From JAOTYV01 sp041557595 (GTDB lineage Bacteria; Pseudomonadota; Alphaproteobacteria; UBA8366), in NCBI GenBank assembly GCA_041557595.1, contig JBFFGE010000248.1, positions 1 through 5,216 of the forward strand: DNA of 5,216 bases, given 5' to 3'. The position numbers and the translations under genes were made by a program. Below are positions 1-5,216 of the stretch, piece after piece (within the stretch, counting starts at the first letter, position 1; the number at the start of each line of letters is the position of its first letter). The notes below the pieces were generated by a model. The model was given only the letters and a program-made list of their open reading frames with translations, did not search any database and was not told the origin of the DNA.

Positions 1-555
1 CTCGGGCGCGAGCGTCTCACAATACGCCGCGTAGAATTTCGATTCCGCATTTGTGGGTTCGACTCTTTTCGGTATACCCGCGAACCGTAGCGCGGTGTCG
101 TGCGACGCTTTGAAAATCGCATGATCGGCTTCTTGCGGCTCGTATTTTTCCTCGTCCACGGGCAGCTTTTCATCAGTCATCATCGCGGCACGCCAATACA
201 ATCCCGCCAAGGTAACGGTTTCAGCATCCTCATGCTCGATGTTCAAGGCCTCTCCCAACACATAGGCGACCATTCTTAGGGCATCATCACTGTCGTTGAT
301 CCCGTTGGCGAGGCACGCCTCGAAAATCAAATTACAAATATAGAATATCGCGTACCGGGTAAGGCCAAGGTCGTTCGGGTTGAAATTTTCCAGCGAGCGA
401 TCCTTGTTCCACGCGTCGAGCAATTCGTCGCCAAGCCCCTTTTCCATCATCGCCCGCATCTTGAGCGCCTGTATGAAGTCGATCAGGGCGAGCGCCAAGT
501 CCACGTTCTTGCTCGGTGCAAACCATCTAGGAAACAATTTGGACAGTATGCCCAT
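1..555 (-). CDS. Hypothetical protein, C-terminus beyond window edge
   Basis: I do not recognise this protein. From the ATG at 555 the frame stays open for 185 codons to the left edge with no stop, so it is partial at its C-terminus. The start is well supported: GGAGG (complement of 563-567) lies 7 bases upstream. The protein begins MGILSKLFPRWFAPSKNVDL and looks soluble and mostly helical, rich in Ala, Leu, Glu and Asp. It has no signal peptide, no clear membrane segment and no metal or nucleotide-binding motif I can name. A hydrophobic stretch around residues 73-84 (IFYICNLIFEAC) is probably a buried helix. A more acidic part follows at about 125-145, including LPVDEEKYEPQEADH. GC in four 60-base rows I counted was about 48-57%, against 65-68% in two sdhA rows, which may mean a different history. 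It lies downstream of the PaiB-like gene on the same strand, 155 bases away, so co-transcription is possible but not shown. That it is a real gene is likely; its function is unknown. Confidence 0.72.
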   Translation of the reverse strand, partial: MGILSKLFPRWFAPSKNVDLALALIDFIQALKMRAMMEKGLGDELLDAWNKDRSLENFNPNDLGLTRYAIFYICNLIFEACLANGINDSDDALRMVAYVLGEALNIEHEDAETVTLAGLYWRAAMMTDEKLPVDEEKYEPQEADHAIFKASHDTALRFAGIPKRVEPTNAESKFYAAYCETLAPE

Positions 556-631
556 GGCGGTCCCTCCAACGCGGCCCCATCGCCCGTCGTCGCCGTCCTC
601 ACGCGCAACCTTATGGCGAGCCCCTGGTTCA

Positions 632-658
632 ATTATCCATAAAAACGATAACTGATAA
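632..658 (-). promoter_or_regulatory. Possible promoter of the left-edge hypothetical gene
   Basis: In the 155-base spacer between the PaiB-like gene and the left-edge gene, an AT-rich patch read on the minus strand holds GATAAT (complement of 632-637), a close match to a -10 box. TTATCA (complement of 653-658) lies 15 bases upstream as a poor -35 candidate. GTTATC occurs twice in direct repeat just there, 7 bases apart. The -10 would lie about 77 bases before the ATG at 555. The -35 match and the short spacer are both weak, so this is tentative. I see no other gene or RNA in 556-710. Confidence 0.22.
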
Positions 659-710
659 CGCCGTGCTTCGCCAAATCCCGCCGCATCAAAATCTGAAAGA
701 GCGGGTTGAT

Positions 711-1334
711 CTAGCCGTTCTCGCGCGCCGACATCAGCGCGGCGATGGCCCGGTCGTTTTCACGCGGACTGTCGGCGAGCGCGGCGATGACGCCCGCGCG
801 ATCCTCGGGATTTCGGTTCTGGTTCAGCTTGAATTTCGCTTCCAGCCGGGCGATCGGGATTTCGAAATTCACGATGCCCCGCAGCATGCCGGCGATATAG
901 CTTTCCGGCATATCCTCGATGCGCCAGGGCGGCTCCGACCCGGCTTCGTGAAAGTCGACAAGCTTCTTCTGCGCCGCATAGCAGGCCTCGGGGTCCTCGA
1001 CGATGCGCGGTGTCCCATAGGCATGGACCGCCACGTAGTTCCAGGTGGGCACGGCCTTCTCGGCGGCATACCAGTTCGGCGAGACGTAGCAATGCGGGCC
1101 CGGAAAGACGACGAGCTGTTCGCCGCCCTCGGCAAAGCTTTGCCAATGCGGGTTGAGCCGCGCCATATGCGCAACCAGGACTTCCGCCCCCGGATCGCCG
1201 TCGAGCAGGAACGGCAGGTGGGTTACATAGGGCGCGCCGTCGACGACGCCGGTCAGATAGCCCCAACCGGTCTCGCGGATGAAGCCAAGCTGGGCGTCGC
1301 GGTCGTTCTCGGCGAAATGGTCCGGCACATACAT
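711..1334 (-). CDS. PaiB-family FMN-binding negative transcriptional regulator
   Basis: This 207-residue protein is a clear member of the FMN_bind_2/PaiB family, named after Bacillus subtilis PaiB, which was described as a negative regulator of sporulation and protease genes. The fold is a split-barrel flavin-binding domain. Visible family signatures are GWGYLTG (about 23-29), THLPFLLD (38-45), HMARLNPHW (56-64), YVSPNWY (83-89), VPTWNYVAVHAYG (95-107) and the C-terminal block EIPIARLEAKFKLNQNR (158-174). The length is normal for the family. I chose the ATG at 1334 because AGGAG (complement of 1343-1347) sits 8 bases before it. An in-frame TTG at 1352 would add six residues but places that Shine-Dalgarno inside the gene. 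It starts about 43 bases after the T-tract of the sdh terminator, on the same strand, so it uses a promoter in that short gap or read-through. Whether it binds DNA or acts as a flavin-dependent enzyme is not established for most members; the family call is firm, the role is not. Confidence 0.9.
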   Translation of the reverse strand: MYVPDHFAENDRDAQLGFIRETGWGYLTGVVDGAPYVTHLPFLLDGDPGAEVLVAHMARLNPHWQSFAEGGEQLVVFPGPHCYVSPNWYAAEKAVPTWNYVAVHAYGTPRIVEDPEACYAAQKKLVDFHEAGSEPPWRIEDMPESYIAGMLRGIVNFEIPIARLEAKFKLNQNRNPEDRAGVIAALADSPRENDRAIAALMSARENG

Positions 1335-1376
1335 GGCCGTCGCTCCTGGCAATGGGAAGAGAATAGCGTTCAGTAC

Positions 1377-1406
1377 AAAGAAAAATGGCCCTTATAAAGG
1401 GCCATT
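1377..1406 (-). terminator. Rho-independent terminator of the sdh operon
   Basis: AATGGCCCTT at 1384-1393 and AAGGGCCATT at 1397-1406 form a perfect 10-bp stem around a 3-base loop. Read on the minus strand, the stem runs straight into TTTTTCTTT (complement of 1377-1385), so it is polarised to stop transcripts coming from sdhB, whose stop codon lies 33 bases upstream. On the plus strand the hairpin is followed by AATCATC with no T-run, so it should work in one direction only. Confidence 0.88.
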
Positions 1407-1439
1407 AATCATCTGATAGACAGAACCAATACTGCCGCC

Positions 1440-2216
1440 CTATTGCCGCGCCACCATAAGCTTCTTGATCTCGGCGATCGCCTTTGCCGGGTTCAGGCCC
1501 TTGGGGCAGGTCTTCGTGCAATTCATGATCGTGTGACAACGATACAAGCGGAACGGATCCTCGAGCTGGTCGAGGCGGTCGCCGGTTTCCTCGTCGCGGC
1601 TATCGGCAATCCAGCGATAGGCCTGTAGCAGGATTGCCGGACCGAGATAGCGGTCGCCGTTCCACCAATAGCTGGGGCAACTCGTCGAGCAGCAGAAACA
1701 CAGGATGCATTCGTAGAGCCCGTCCAGCGCACGCCGTTCTTCGGGCGATTGGCGCCGTTCGCGGTCGGGCGCGGCGGAGGTCGTCTTCAGCCACGGCTCG
1801 ATCGATTCGAGCTGCGCATAGGGCGTCGTCAGGTCGGGTACCAGATCCTTGACCACCGGCAAATGGGGCAGCGGGTACACGGCCGCGGCGCCGCCAATCT
1901 CGCTGATATATTTGGTGCAGGCCAAGGTATTCGTGCCGTCGATATTCATGGCGCAGGAACCGCAGACCCCTTCGCGGCAGGACCGCCGGAAGGTCAGCGT
2001 CGGGTCGATCTCGTTCTTGATCTTGATCAGCGCATCCAGAACCATCGGCCCGCAGGCGTCCATATCGACCGTGTAGGTATCGAGCTGCGGATTCTTGCCG
2101 TCATCGGCGGACCAGCGGTACACCTTGAAGGTCTTGGTATTGGACGCACCGTCCGGGGCCGGCCAGGTCTTGCCCGTCGTTACCTTGGAATTGGCCGGAA
2201 GCGAAAATTCAACCAT
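1440..2216 (-). CDS. sdhB: Succinate dehydrogenase iron-sulfur subunit
   Basis: SdhB carries electrons from the FAD of SdhA to the quinone site through three iron-sulfur clusters, on the cytoplasmic face of the inner membrane. The 258-residue protein has the N-terminal ferredoxin domain with [2Fe-2S] ligands C80, C85, C88 and C100 (SCREGVCGSC). The C-terminal domain has [4Fe-4S] ligands C170, C173, C176 and C237, and [3Fe-4S] ligands C180, C227 and C233, assigned by alignment from memory to E. coli SdhB. Quinone-site residues P181, W184, W185 (PSYWWN), H228 and I230 are also kept. It is about 20 residues longer than E. coli SdhB, mainly in an N-terminal extension typical of alphaproteobacterial and mitochondrial forms. 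The gene is last in the operon, 23 bases after sdhA, preceded only by a weak purine-rich ribosome site (AAGAGAAAGAA), which suggests partial translational coupling. The intrinsic terminator follows. All cluster ligands are present, so it should be functional. Confidence 0.98.
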   Translation of the reverse strand: MVEFSLPANSKVTTGKTWPAPDGASNTKTFKVYRWSADDGKNPQLDTYTVDMDACGPMVLDALIKIKNEIDPTLTFRRSCREGVCGSCAMNIDGTNTLACTKYISEIGGAAAVYPLPHLPVVKDLVPDLTTPYAQLESIEPWLKTTSAAPDRERRQSPEERRALDGLYECILCFCCSTSCPSYWWNGDRYLGPAILLQAYRWIADSRDEETGDRLDQLEDPFRLYRCHTIMNCTKTCPKGLNPAKAIAEIKKLMVARQ

Positions 2217-2239
2217 CTATACGTTCTTTCTCTTCGGTC

Positions 2240-4030
2240 TCAGTAAACGCGCGCCTTCGGCGGGAAGGACTGCACGTCGTTGGTGAGCGTTTGCATGGTC
2301 ACGTCGCGATAGTCGATGCGAACCTTGCCGGCATCGTCGCACCAGGCGAGCGTGTGCTTCATCCAATTTTCGTCGTCGCGCTCGTCGAAATCCTCCCGCG
2401 CGTGGGCGCCGCGCGACTCTTCGCGGTTCGCCGCCGAGACCATGGTGACCATCGCCTGCGACAACAGATTGTCGAGCTCGAGCGATTCGACCAGATCGGA
2501 ATTCCAGATCATCGACCGGTCGGAAACGCTGAGGTCCAAACGTTTCTTCCAGGTGTCTTCGAGCAGGCCGACGCCTTCCTTGAGCACCTCGCCGGTGCGG
2601 AACACCGCACAATTGCTCTGCATGACCCGTTGCATTTCGAGCCGCAATTCCGCGGTCTTGGTATCGCCCTTGGCGTGGCGGATTTTGTCGAATCGATCCA
2701 GCGCCGCTTCGCCCGCATCGGCGGGCATCGATTTGTGGCTGGTATTCCTGTCGATCACCTCGGCGCACCGGTTTGCCGCGGCCCGGCCGAAGACGACCAG
2801 ATCGAGCAGCGAATTGGAGCCGAGCCGGTTCGCGCCATGGACGGAAACACAGGCCGCCTCGCCGATCGACATCAAGCCCGGCACCACCGACACGCCGCCG
2901 CCGTTGCTCACCGTGACCGCCTCGCCGTGATAATTGGCCGCGACGCCGCCCATATTGTAGTGACAGGTCGGGATGACCGGGATCGCTTCCTTGGTGACAT
3001 CGACGCCGGCGAAAATGCGCGCCGTTTCCGAAATGCCCGGCAGCCGTTCTTCGATGACGTCCGGATCGAGATGTTCCAGATGCAGGTGGATATGGTCGCT
3101 TTCGGCGCCGACGCCGCGCCCCTCGCGAATTTCGATGGTCATTGACCGGCTTACCACATCGCGGCTCGCGAGGTCCTTGGCCGACGGAGCGTAACGCTCC
3201 ATGAAGCGTTCGCCCTCGGAATTGGTCACATAACCGCCCTCGCCGCGCACGCCTTCGGTAATCAGGCAGCCGGCGCCGTAAATCCCCGTCGGGTGGAACT
3301 GAACGAACTCCATGTCCTGCATCGGCAGTCCGGCGCGCAGCACCATGCCGCCGCCATCGCCGGTGCAGGTGTGGGCCGAGGTGCAGGAGAAATACGCCCG
3401 GCCGTAGCCGCCGGTTGCCAGGATCACCATCTTGGCGCGAAAGCGATGGATCGTCCCGTCGTCGAGGTTCCAGGCCATCAAGCCGCAGATTTCGCCGTCA
3501 TCGTTCTTGATGAGGTCGAGCGCGAAATACTCGATGAAAAATTCGACCTGATGCTTCAACGATTGCTGATACAGCGTATGCAGCATGGCATGGCCCGTTC
3601 GATCCGCCGCGGCACAGGTGCGCTGCGCGGTGCCCTCGCCGTAATTGGTCGTCATGCCGCCGAACGGACGCTGATAGATCTTGCCCTCTTCGGTGCGGCT
3701 GAACGGAACGCCGTAATGCTCCAGCTCGACAATCGCCGGCAGCGCCTCGCGGCACATATATTCGATGGCGTCCTGATCGCCGAGCCAATCCGCGCCCTTG
3801 ACTGTGTCGTACATATGCCAGCGCCAATCGTCGTCACCCATGTTGCCGAGCGCGGCGGAGATCCCCCCCTGCGCCGCAACCGTATGGCTGCGCGTCGGGA
3901 ACACCTTGGTGACGCACGCGGTCTTCAGACCGGCTTCCGCCAGCCCGACCGTCGCGCGCAGCCCCGCACCGCCGGCGCCGACGACGACGACGTCGTATTC
4001 ATGATCGATGATTTGATATGCCTGACCCAT
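2240..4030 (-). CDS. sdhA: Succinate dehydrogenase flavoprotein subunit
   Basis: SdhA oxidises succinate to fumarate in the TCA cycle and passes two electrons via covalently bound FAD to SdhB. The 596-residue protein has the usual length. A Rossmann dinucleotide motif, VVVGAGGAG, lies at residues 15-23. The FAD attachment histidine is H49 in RSHTVAAQGG (E. coli H45). Active-site residues, placed by analogy to E. coli, are H246 (QFHPTG), the proton-shuttle R290 (LASRDVV), H357 (PTCHYNMGG) and R402 (GANRLGSNSLLDLVVFGR). The C-terminal helical and capping region ends in SFPPKARVY, as in other SdhA proteins. The MGG after the HY pair and the SdhC/SdhD neighbours argue for succinate dehydrogenase rather than fumarate reductase or L-aspartate oxidase. 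The ATG at 4030 is preceded by AGGGTG 7 bases upstream. It lies 53 bases after sdhD and 23 before sdhB. No frameshift or missing residue is seen. Confidence 0.99.
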   Translation of the reverse strand: MGQAYQIIDHEYDVVVVGAGGAGLRATVGLAEAGLKTACVTKVFPTRSHTVAAQGGISAALGNMGDDDWRWHMYDTVKGADWLGDQDAIEYMCREALPAIVELEHYGVPFSRTEEGKIYQRPFGGMTTNYGEGTAQRTCAAADRTGHAMLHTLYQQSLKHQVEFFIEYFALDLIKNDDGEICGLMAWNLDDGTIHRFRAKMVILATGGYGRAYFSCTSAHTCTGDGGGMVLRAGLPMQDMEFVQFHPTGIYGAGCLITEGVRGEGGYVTNSEGERFMERYAPSAKDLASRDVVSRSMTIEIREGRGVGAESDHIHLHLEHLDPDVIEERLPGISETARIFAGVDVTKEAIPVIPTCHYNMGGVAANYHGEAVTVSNGGGVSVVPGLMSIGEAACVSVHGANRLGSNSLLDLVVFGRAAANRCAEVIDRNTSHKSMPADAGEAALDRFDKIRHAKGDTKTAELRLEMQRVMQSNCAVFRTGEVLKEGVGLLEDTWKKRLDLSVSDRSMIWNSDLVESLELDNLLSQAMVTMVSAANREESRGAHAREDFDERDDENWMKHTLAWCDDAGKVRIDYRDVTMQTLTNDVQSFPPKARVY

Positions 4031-4083
4031 GAACGGTCACCCTACGATAATTTTACGCGAACGATTTGCGAGGATTTTGCGAA

Positions 4084-4458
4084 TTAGAATGCAACCTTGA
4101 GCACGGAAAAGGCGGACGCAACCGCGAGCGCGAAACTGCCCAGTTTAACGCACATCAGGCAGGCGATCTTCATCGCCTCGCCATGCACGTAATCCTCGAT
4201 CACGACCTGCATGCCGAGTTGGAGGTGGTAAAAGGTGGCGACAATGAAGAGCAGCATCAACACCGCGGTTGCCGGCGTCGCGAGCCACGCGGTCACGGCC
4301 GTATGATCGGCGCCGGTCAGTTTGATCATCGACACGACGAACCAGATCGACAACGGCACCAGGGCAACCGCGGTAACCCGCTGCATCCACCAGTGATGCG
4401 TTCCGTCTTTCGCCGAACCGAGACCGCGCACACGCGCCAGAGGAGTCCGCAGGCTCAT
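4084..4458 (-). CDS. sdhD: Succinate dehydrogenase membrane anchor subunit SdhD
   Basis: SdhD is the second membrane anchor of complex II; with SdhC it holds SdhAB on the inner membrane and shares heme b and the ubiquinone site. The 124-residue protein begins MSLRTPLARVRGLGSAKDGT and has three predicted membrane helices at about 28-47, 62-85 and 98-120. THHWWMQRVTA (20-30) is the conserved segment entering helix 1. H78 in FYHLQLGMQVVIEDY corresponds to E. coli SdhD H71, and D89-Y90 match the D82-Y83 pair near the quinone pocket. The start at 4458 overlaps the sdhC stop as ATGA, with GGGAG (complement of 4466-4470) 7 bases upstream, so translation is coupled. The reading frame continues open upstream to 4920, but that longer form runs through sdhC in another frame and is not credible. 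Small anchor subunits diverge quickly, yet the position and motifs make the call safe. Confidence 0.96.
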   Translation of the reverse strand: MSLRTPLARVRGLGSAKDGTHHWWMQRVTAVALVPLSIWFVVSMIKLTGADHTAVTAWLATPATAVLMLLFIVATFYHLQLGMQVVIEDYVHGEAMKIACLMCVKLGSFALAVASAFSVLKVAF

Positions 4459-4853
4459 GAGAACGCTCCCGTCATCGCATATCCGCCGACCCAGACCGCA
4501 GCGGTCAGGATGATCGAGACCAGCACCGCCGCATAGGCGCCGGCTTGCGCGGCCGGCAACTCCAGCCCACGGCCGGTATCCCAAATCAGATGGCGAACGC
4601 CGTTCGCAAGATGATACATCAGCGACCACGTCCATCCGAAGAGCAGCAATCGCCCGAGCCAGGTGCCCAAAAAGGCGTGAACCGGCGCAAAGGCTTCCGC
4701 CCCGGCGGCCAAGGCCAGCAACCAGCACGCCAACATCAACGCCCCGACCGCGAGCGCCACCCCCGTCGCCCGGTGGGTGATCGACATCATCATCGTCCAT
4801 TGCCACCGATACACCTGCAAATGCGGTGAAAGCGGTCTGTTTTCCGTGGCCAT
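4455..4853 (-). CDS. sdhC: Succinate dehydrogenase cytochrome b556 subunit SdhC
   Basis: SdhC is the first membrane anchor and main cytochrome b subunit of complex II, and contributes a heme ligand and ubiquinone-site residues. The 132-residue protein starts MATENRPLSPHLQVYRWQWT and has three membrane helices at about 29-50, 66-88 and 106-126. SITHRATG contains S24 and R28, equivalent to E. coli S27 and R31 at the quinone site. H81 in MYHLANGVRHLIWD matches the axial heme ligand E. coli H84. I chose the ATG at 4853 because GAGGAG (complement of 4860-4865) lies 6 bases upstream and the family usually starts shortly before RPLSPH. An in-frame GTG at 4880 would add nine residues and has no good ribosome site. 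It is the first gene of the operon, overlapping sdhD by ATGA, with a 5' leader of roughly 80 bases if the promoter below is right. Confidence 0.96.
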   Translation of the reverse strand: MATENRPLSPHLQVYRWQWTMMMSITHRATGVALAVGALMLACWLLALAAGAEAFAPVHAFLGTWLGRLLLFGWTWSLMYHLANGVRHLIWDTGRGLELPAAQAGAYAAVLVSIILTAAVWVGGYAMTGAFS

Positions 4854-4886
4854 CGATGTCTCCTCGCAACTCTGCGTCACCGCCCA

Positions 4887-4896
4887 TCGTCGACGA
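4887..4896. repeat. 10-bp perfect palindrome in the sdh leader
   Basis: TCGTCGACGA reads the same on both strands and lies in the presumed sdh mRNA leader, 33 bases before the sdhC start. It could be part of a dimeric regulator site, but ten bases can easily arise by chance in GC-rich DNA, and I cannot match it to a known operator. Confidence 0.25.
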
Positions 4897-4942
4897 CCGG
4901 CGTGGATTCCGTGTTCGCATTGGGCTGAAACTCGGTGTTTGA

Positions 4943-4969
4943 ATTAGAGCGCTTTCCGGGACTAGTCAA
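4943..4969 (-). promoter_or_regulatory. Candidate sigma70-type promoter of sdhCDAB
   Basis: On the minus strand TTGACT (complement of 4964-4969, five of six to consensus) is followed after 15 bases by TCTAAT (complement of 4943-4948, also five of six). The spacer is shorter than the ideal 17; a 17-base spacer would give the poorer TAATTC. The start site would fall near 4935, leaving a leader of about 80 bases before sdhC. No other promoter-like pair between sdhC and the insertion sequence looked better. Confidence 0.45.
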
Positions 4970-5076
4970 TGCTTACGCCGCAATGTCCGGAGGATACGAC
5001 CCGGCGGTGCGGCGCCGGCGGCACGGCGGTGCTTAATGGATTGAAATCGCGGAACACCAATAACCGCCATCCATTC
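4970..5076. other. Intergenic stretch between sdh promoter and IS end
   Basis: Together with the sdh leader and promoter this makes about 300 bases between sdhC and the transposase gene. I see no convincing gene in it. It includes a GC-rich block in which CGGCGGTGC occurs twice in direct orientation (5002-5010 and 5024-5032), separated by a CG-rich segment, with no T-tract to make it a terminator. A 34-codon minus-strand frame from an ATG at 5070 ends on a TGA inside the sdh -35 box; it has no recognisable content. The segment may be a remnant of the original upstream neighbourhood interrupted by the IS. Confidence 0.5.
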
Positions 5077-5216
5077 TGACCTGAACCCTGGAATTTGGAC
5101 CGCTTGAGGTGAGAATTTTCTCGTAATGTTTTGGCTGGCATTGACGAGGAAAGACGATGAAGAAGTCGAGATTTTCGGAGCAGCAGATAGCGTTCATTTT
5201 GAAGCAGGCGGACGAC
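5077..5216 (+). mobile_element. Left end of an IS3-family insertion sequence (partial)
   Basis: The last 140 bases look like the left terminus of an IS3-family element, probably of the IS407 type. The suggested outer end is TGACCTGAACCCTGGAATTT, starting at 5077. It begins with TG as IS3-family ends do, and its distance of 80 bases to the transposase start is usual for this group. The right end, the second frame and the matching inverted repeat are outside the window, so neither the exact border nor a target duplication can be confirmed. ATTC (5073-5076) would be the left copy of a 4-base duplication. The element points away from sdh. Confidence 0.6.
5157..5216 (+). CDS. IS3-family transposase OrfA, N-terminus only
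   Basis: The first 20 residues, MKKSRFSEQQIAFILKQADD, are the signature start of IS3-family (IS407-type) OrfA, the small helix-turn-helix protein that binds the element's ends. In this family it is usually followed by orfB, with the DDE integrase domain made by -1 frameshifting into an OrfAB fusion. GAGGA at 5146-5150 lies 6 bases before the ATG at 5157 and fixes the start. The gene is cut by the right edge of the window, so I cannot say whether it is intact. The family call rests on a short but very characteristic sequence. Confidence 0.85.
   Translation, partial: MKKSRFSEQQIAFILKQADD

Noticed and set aside
661..712. A possible terminator after the PaiB-like gene (CCCGC pairing with GCGGG)
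   Set aside because: The stem is only five bases with a long loop and no T-run on the minus strand.
663..1397. A 244-codon open frame on the plus strand opposite the PaiB-like gene
   Set aside because: It is the complement of a well-conserved family member, is Arg/Gly/His rich without any domain, and such antisense frames are expected in GC-rich coding DNA.
2291..3145. A 284-codon plus-strand frame opposite sdhA
   Set aside because: It lies wholly within the conserved sdhA gene and has low-complexity Arg/Asp/Ala composition with no family signature.
3293..4087. A 264-codon plus-strand frame opposite the 5' half of sdhA
   Set aside because: Same reasoning: sdhA on the other strand has all its catalytic residues, and the antisense product resembles nothing.
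4084..4920. A 278-codon minus-strand frame that could read as a long SdhD
   Set aside because: Only the last 124 codons are SdhD; the upstream part is sdhC read in another frame, and the ATGA overlap with a Shine-Dalgarno site fixes the true start at 4458.
4966..5070. A 34-codon minus-strand small frame (MAVIGVPRFQS...) upstream of sdh
   Set aside because: No ribosome site, no recognisable sequence, and its stop overlaps the candidate -35 box of sdh.
5111..5122. GAGAATTTTCTC inverted repeat inside the IS left end
   Set aside because: Five-base arms with a non-symmetric centre are too short to support an operator or hairpin.

Overview
The window is a bacterial chromosome segment that looks alphaproteobacterial. 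The evidence is a GC-rich succinate dehydrogenase operon in the order sdhC-sdhD-sdhA-sdhB, with anchor-subunit sequences of the alphaproteobacterial/mitochondrial style (SdhC 'RPLSPHLQVYRW...HRATG', SdhD 'THHWWMQRVTA'). The genus cannot be set from these 5.2 kb.

Layout, left to right. (1) 1-555, minus strand: an unrecognised helical protein, at least 185 residues, whose C-terminus lies beyond the left edge. (2) 556-710: a 155-base spacer with an AT-rich patch that may hold its promoter. (3) 711-1334, minus: a PaiB-family FMN-binding protein of 207 residues. (4) 1377-1406: a strong intrinsic terminator closing the sdh operon. (5) 1440-4853, minus: sdhB, sdhA, sdhD and sdhC in plus-strand order, transcribed sdhC to sdhB. 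sdhC and sdhD overlap by ATGA; sdhD-sdhA are 53 bases apart and sdhA-sdhB 23. (6) 4854-5076: the sdh leader, a candidate sigma70-type promoter near 4943-4969, and a GC-rich stretch without a convincing gene. (7) About 5077 to the end, plus strand: the left end of an IS3-family insertion sequence with the first 20 codons of its orfA, divergent from sdh and cut by the right edge.

The four sdh genes encode a complete complex II. SdhA carries the covalent FAD and oxidises succinate, SdhB passes electrons through three iron-sulfur clusters, and SdhC and SdhD anchor the complex, bind heme b and reduce ubiquinone. All expected cofactor and catalytic residues are present, so the operon looks functional. 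The PaiB-like gene follows the sdh terminator on the same strand and probably has its own expression.

I do not see a new multi-gene system here. The points most worth a second look are the unrecognised left-edge gene with lower GC than its neighbours, and the IS boundary just upstream of the sdh promoter.
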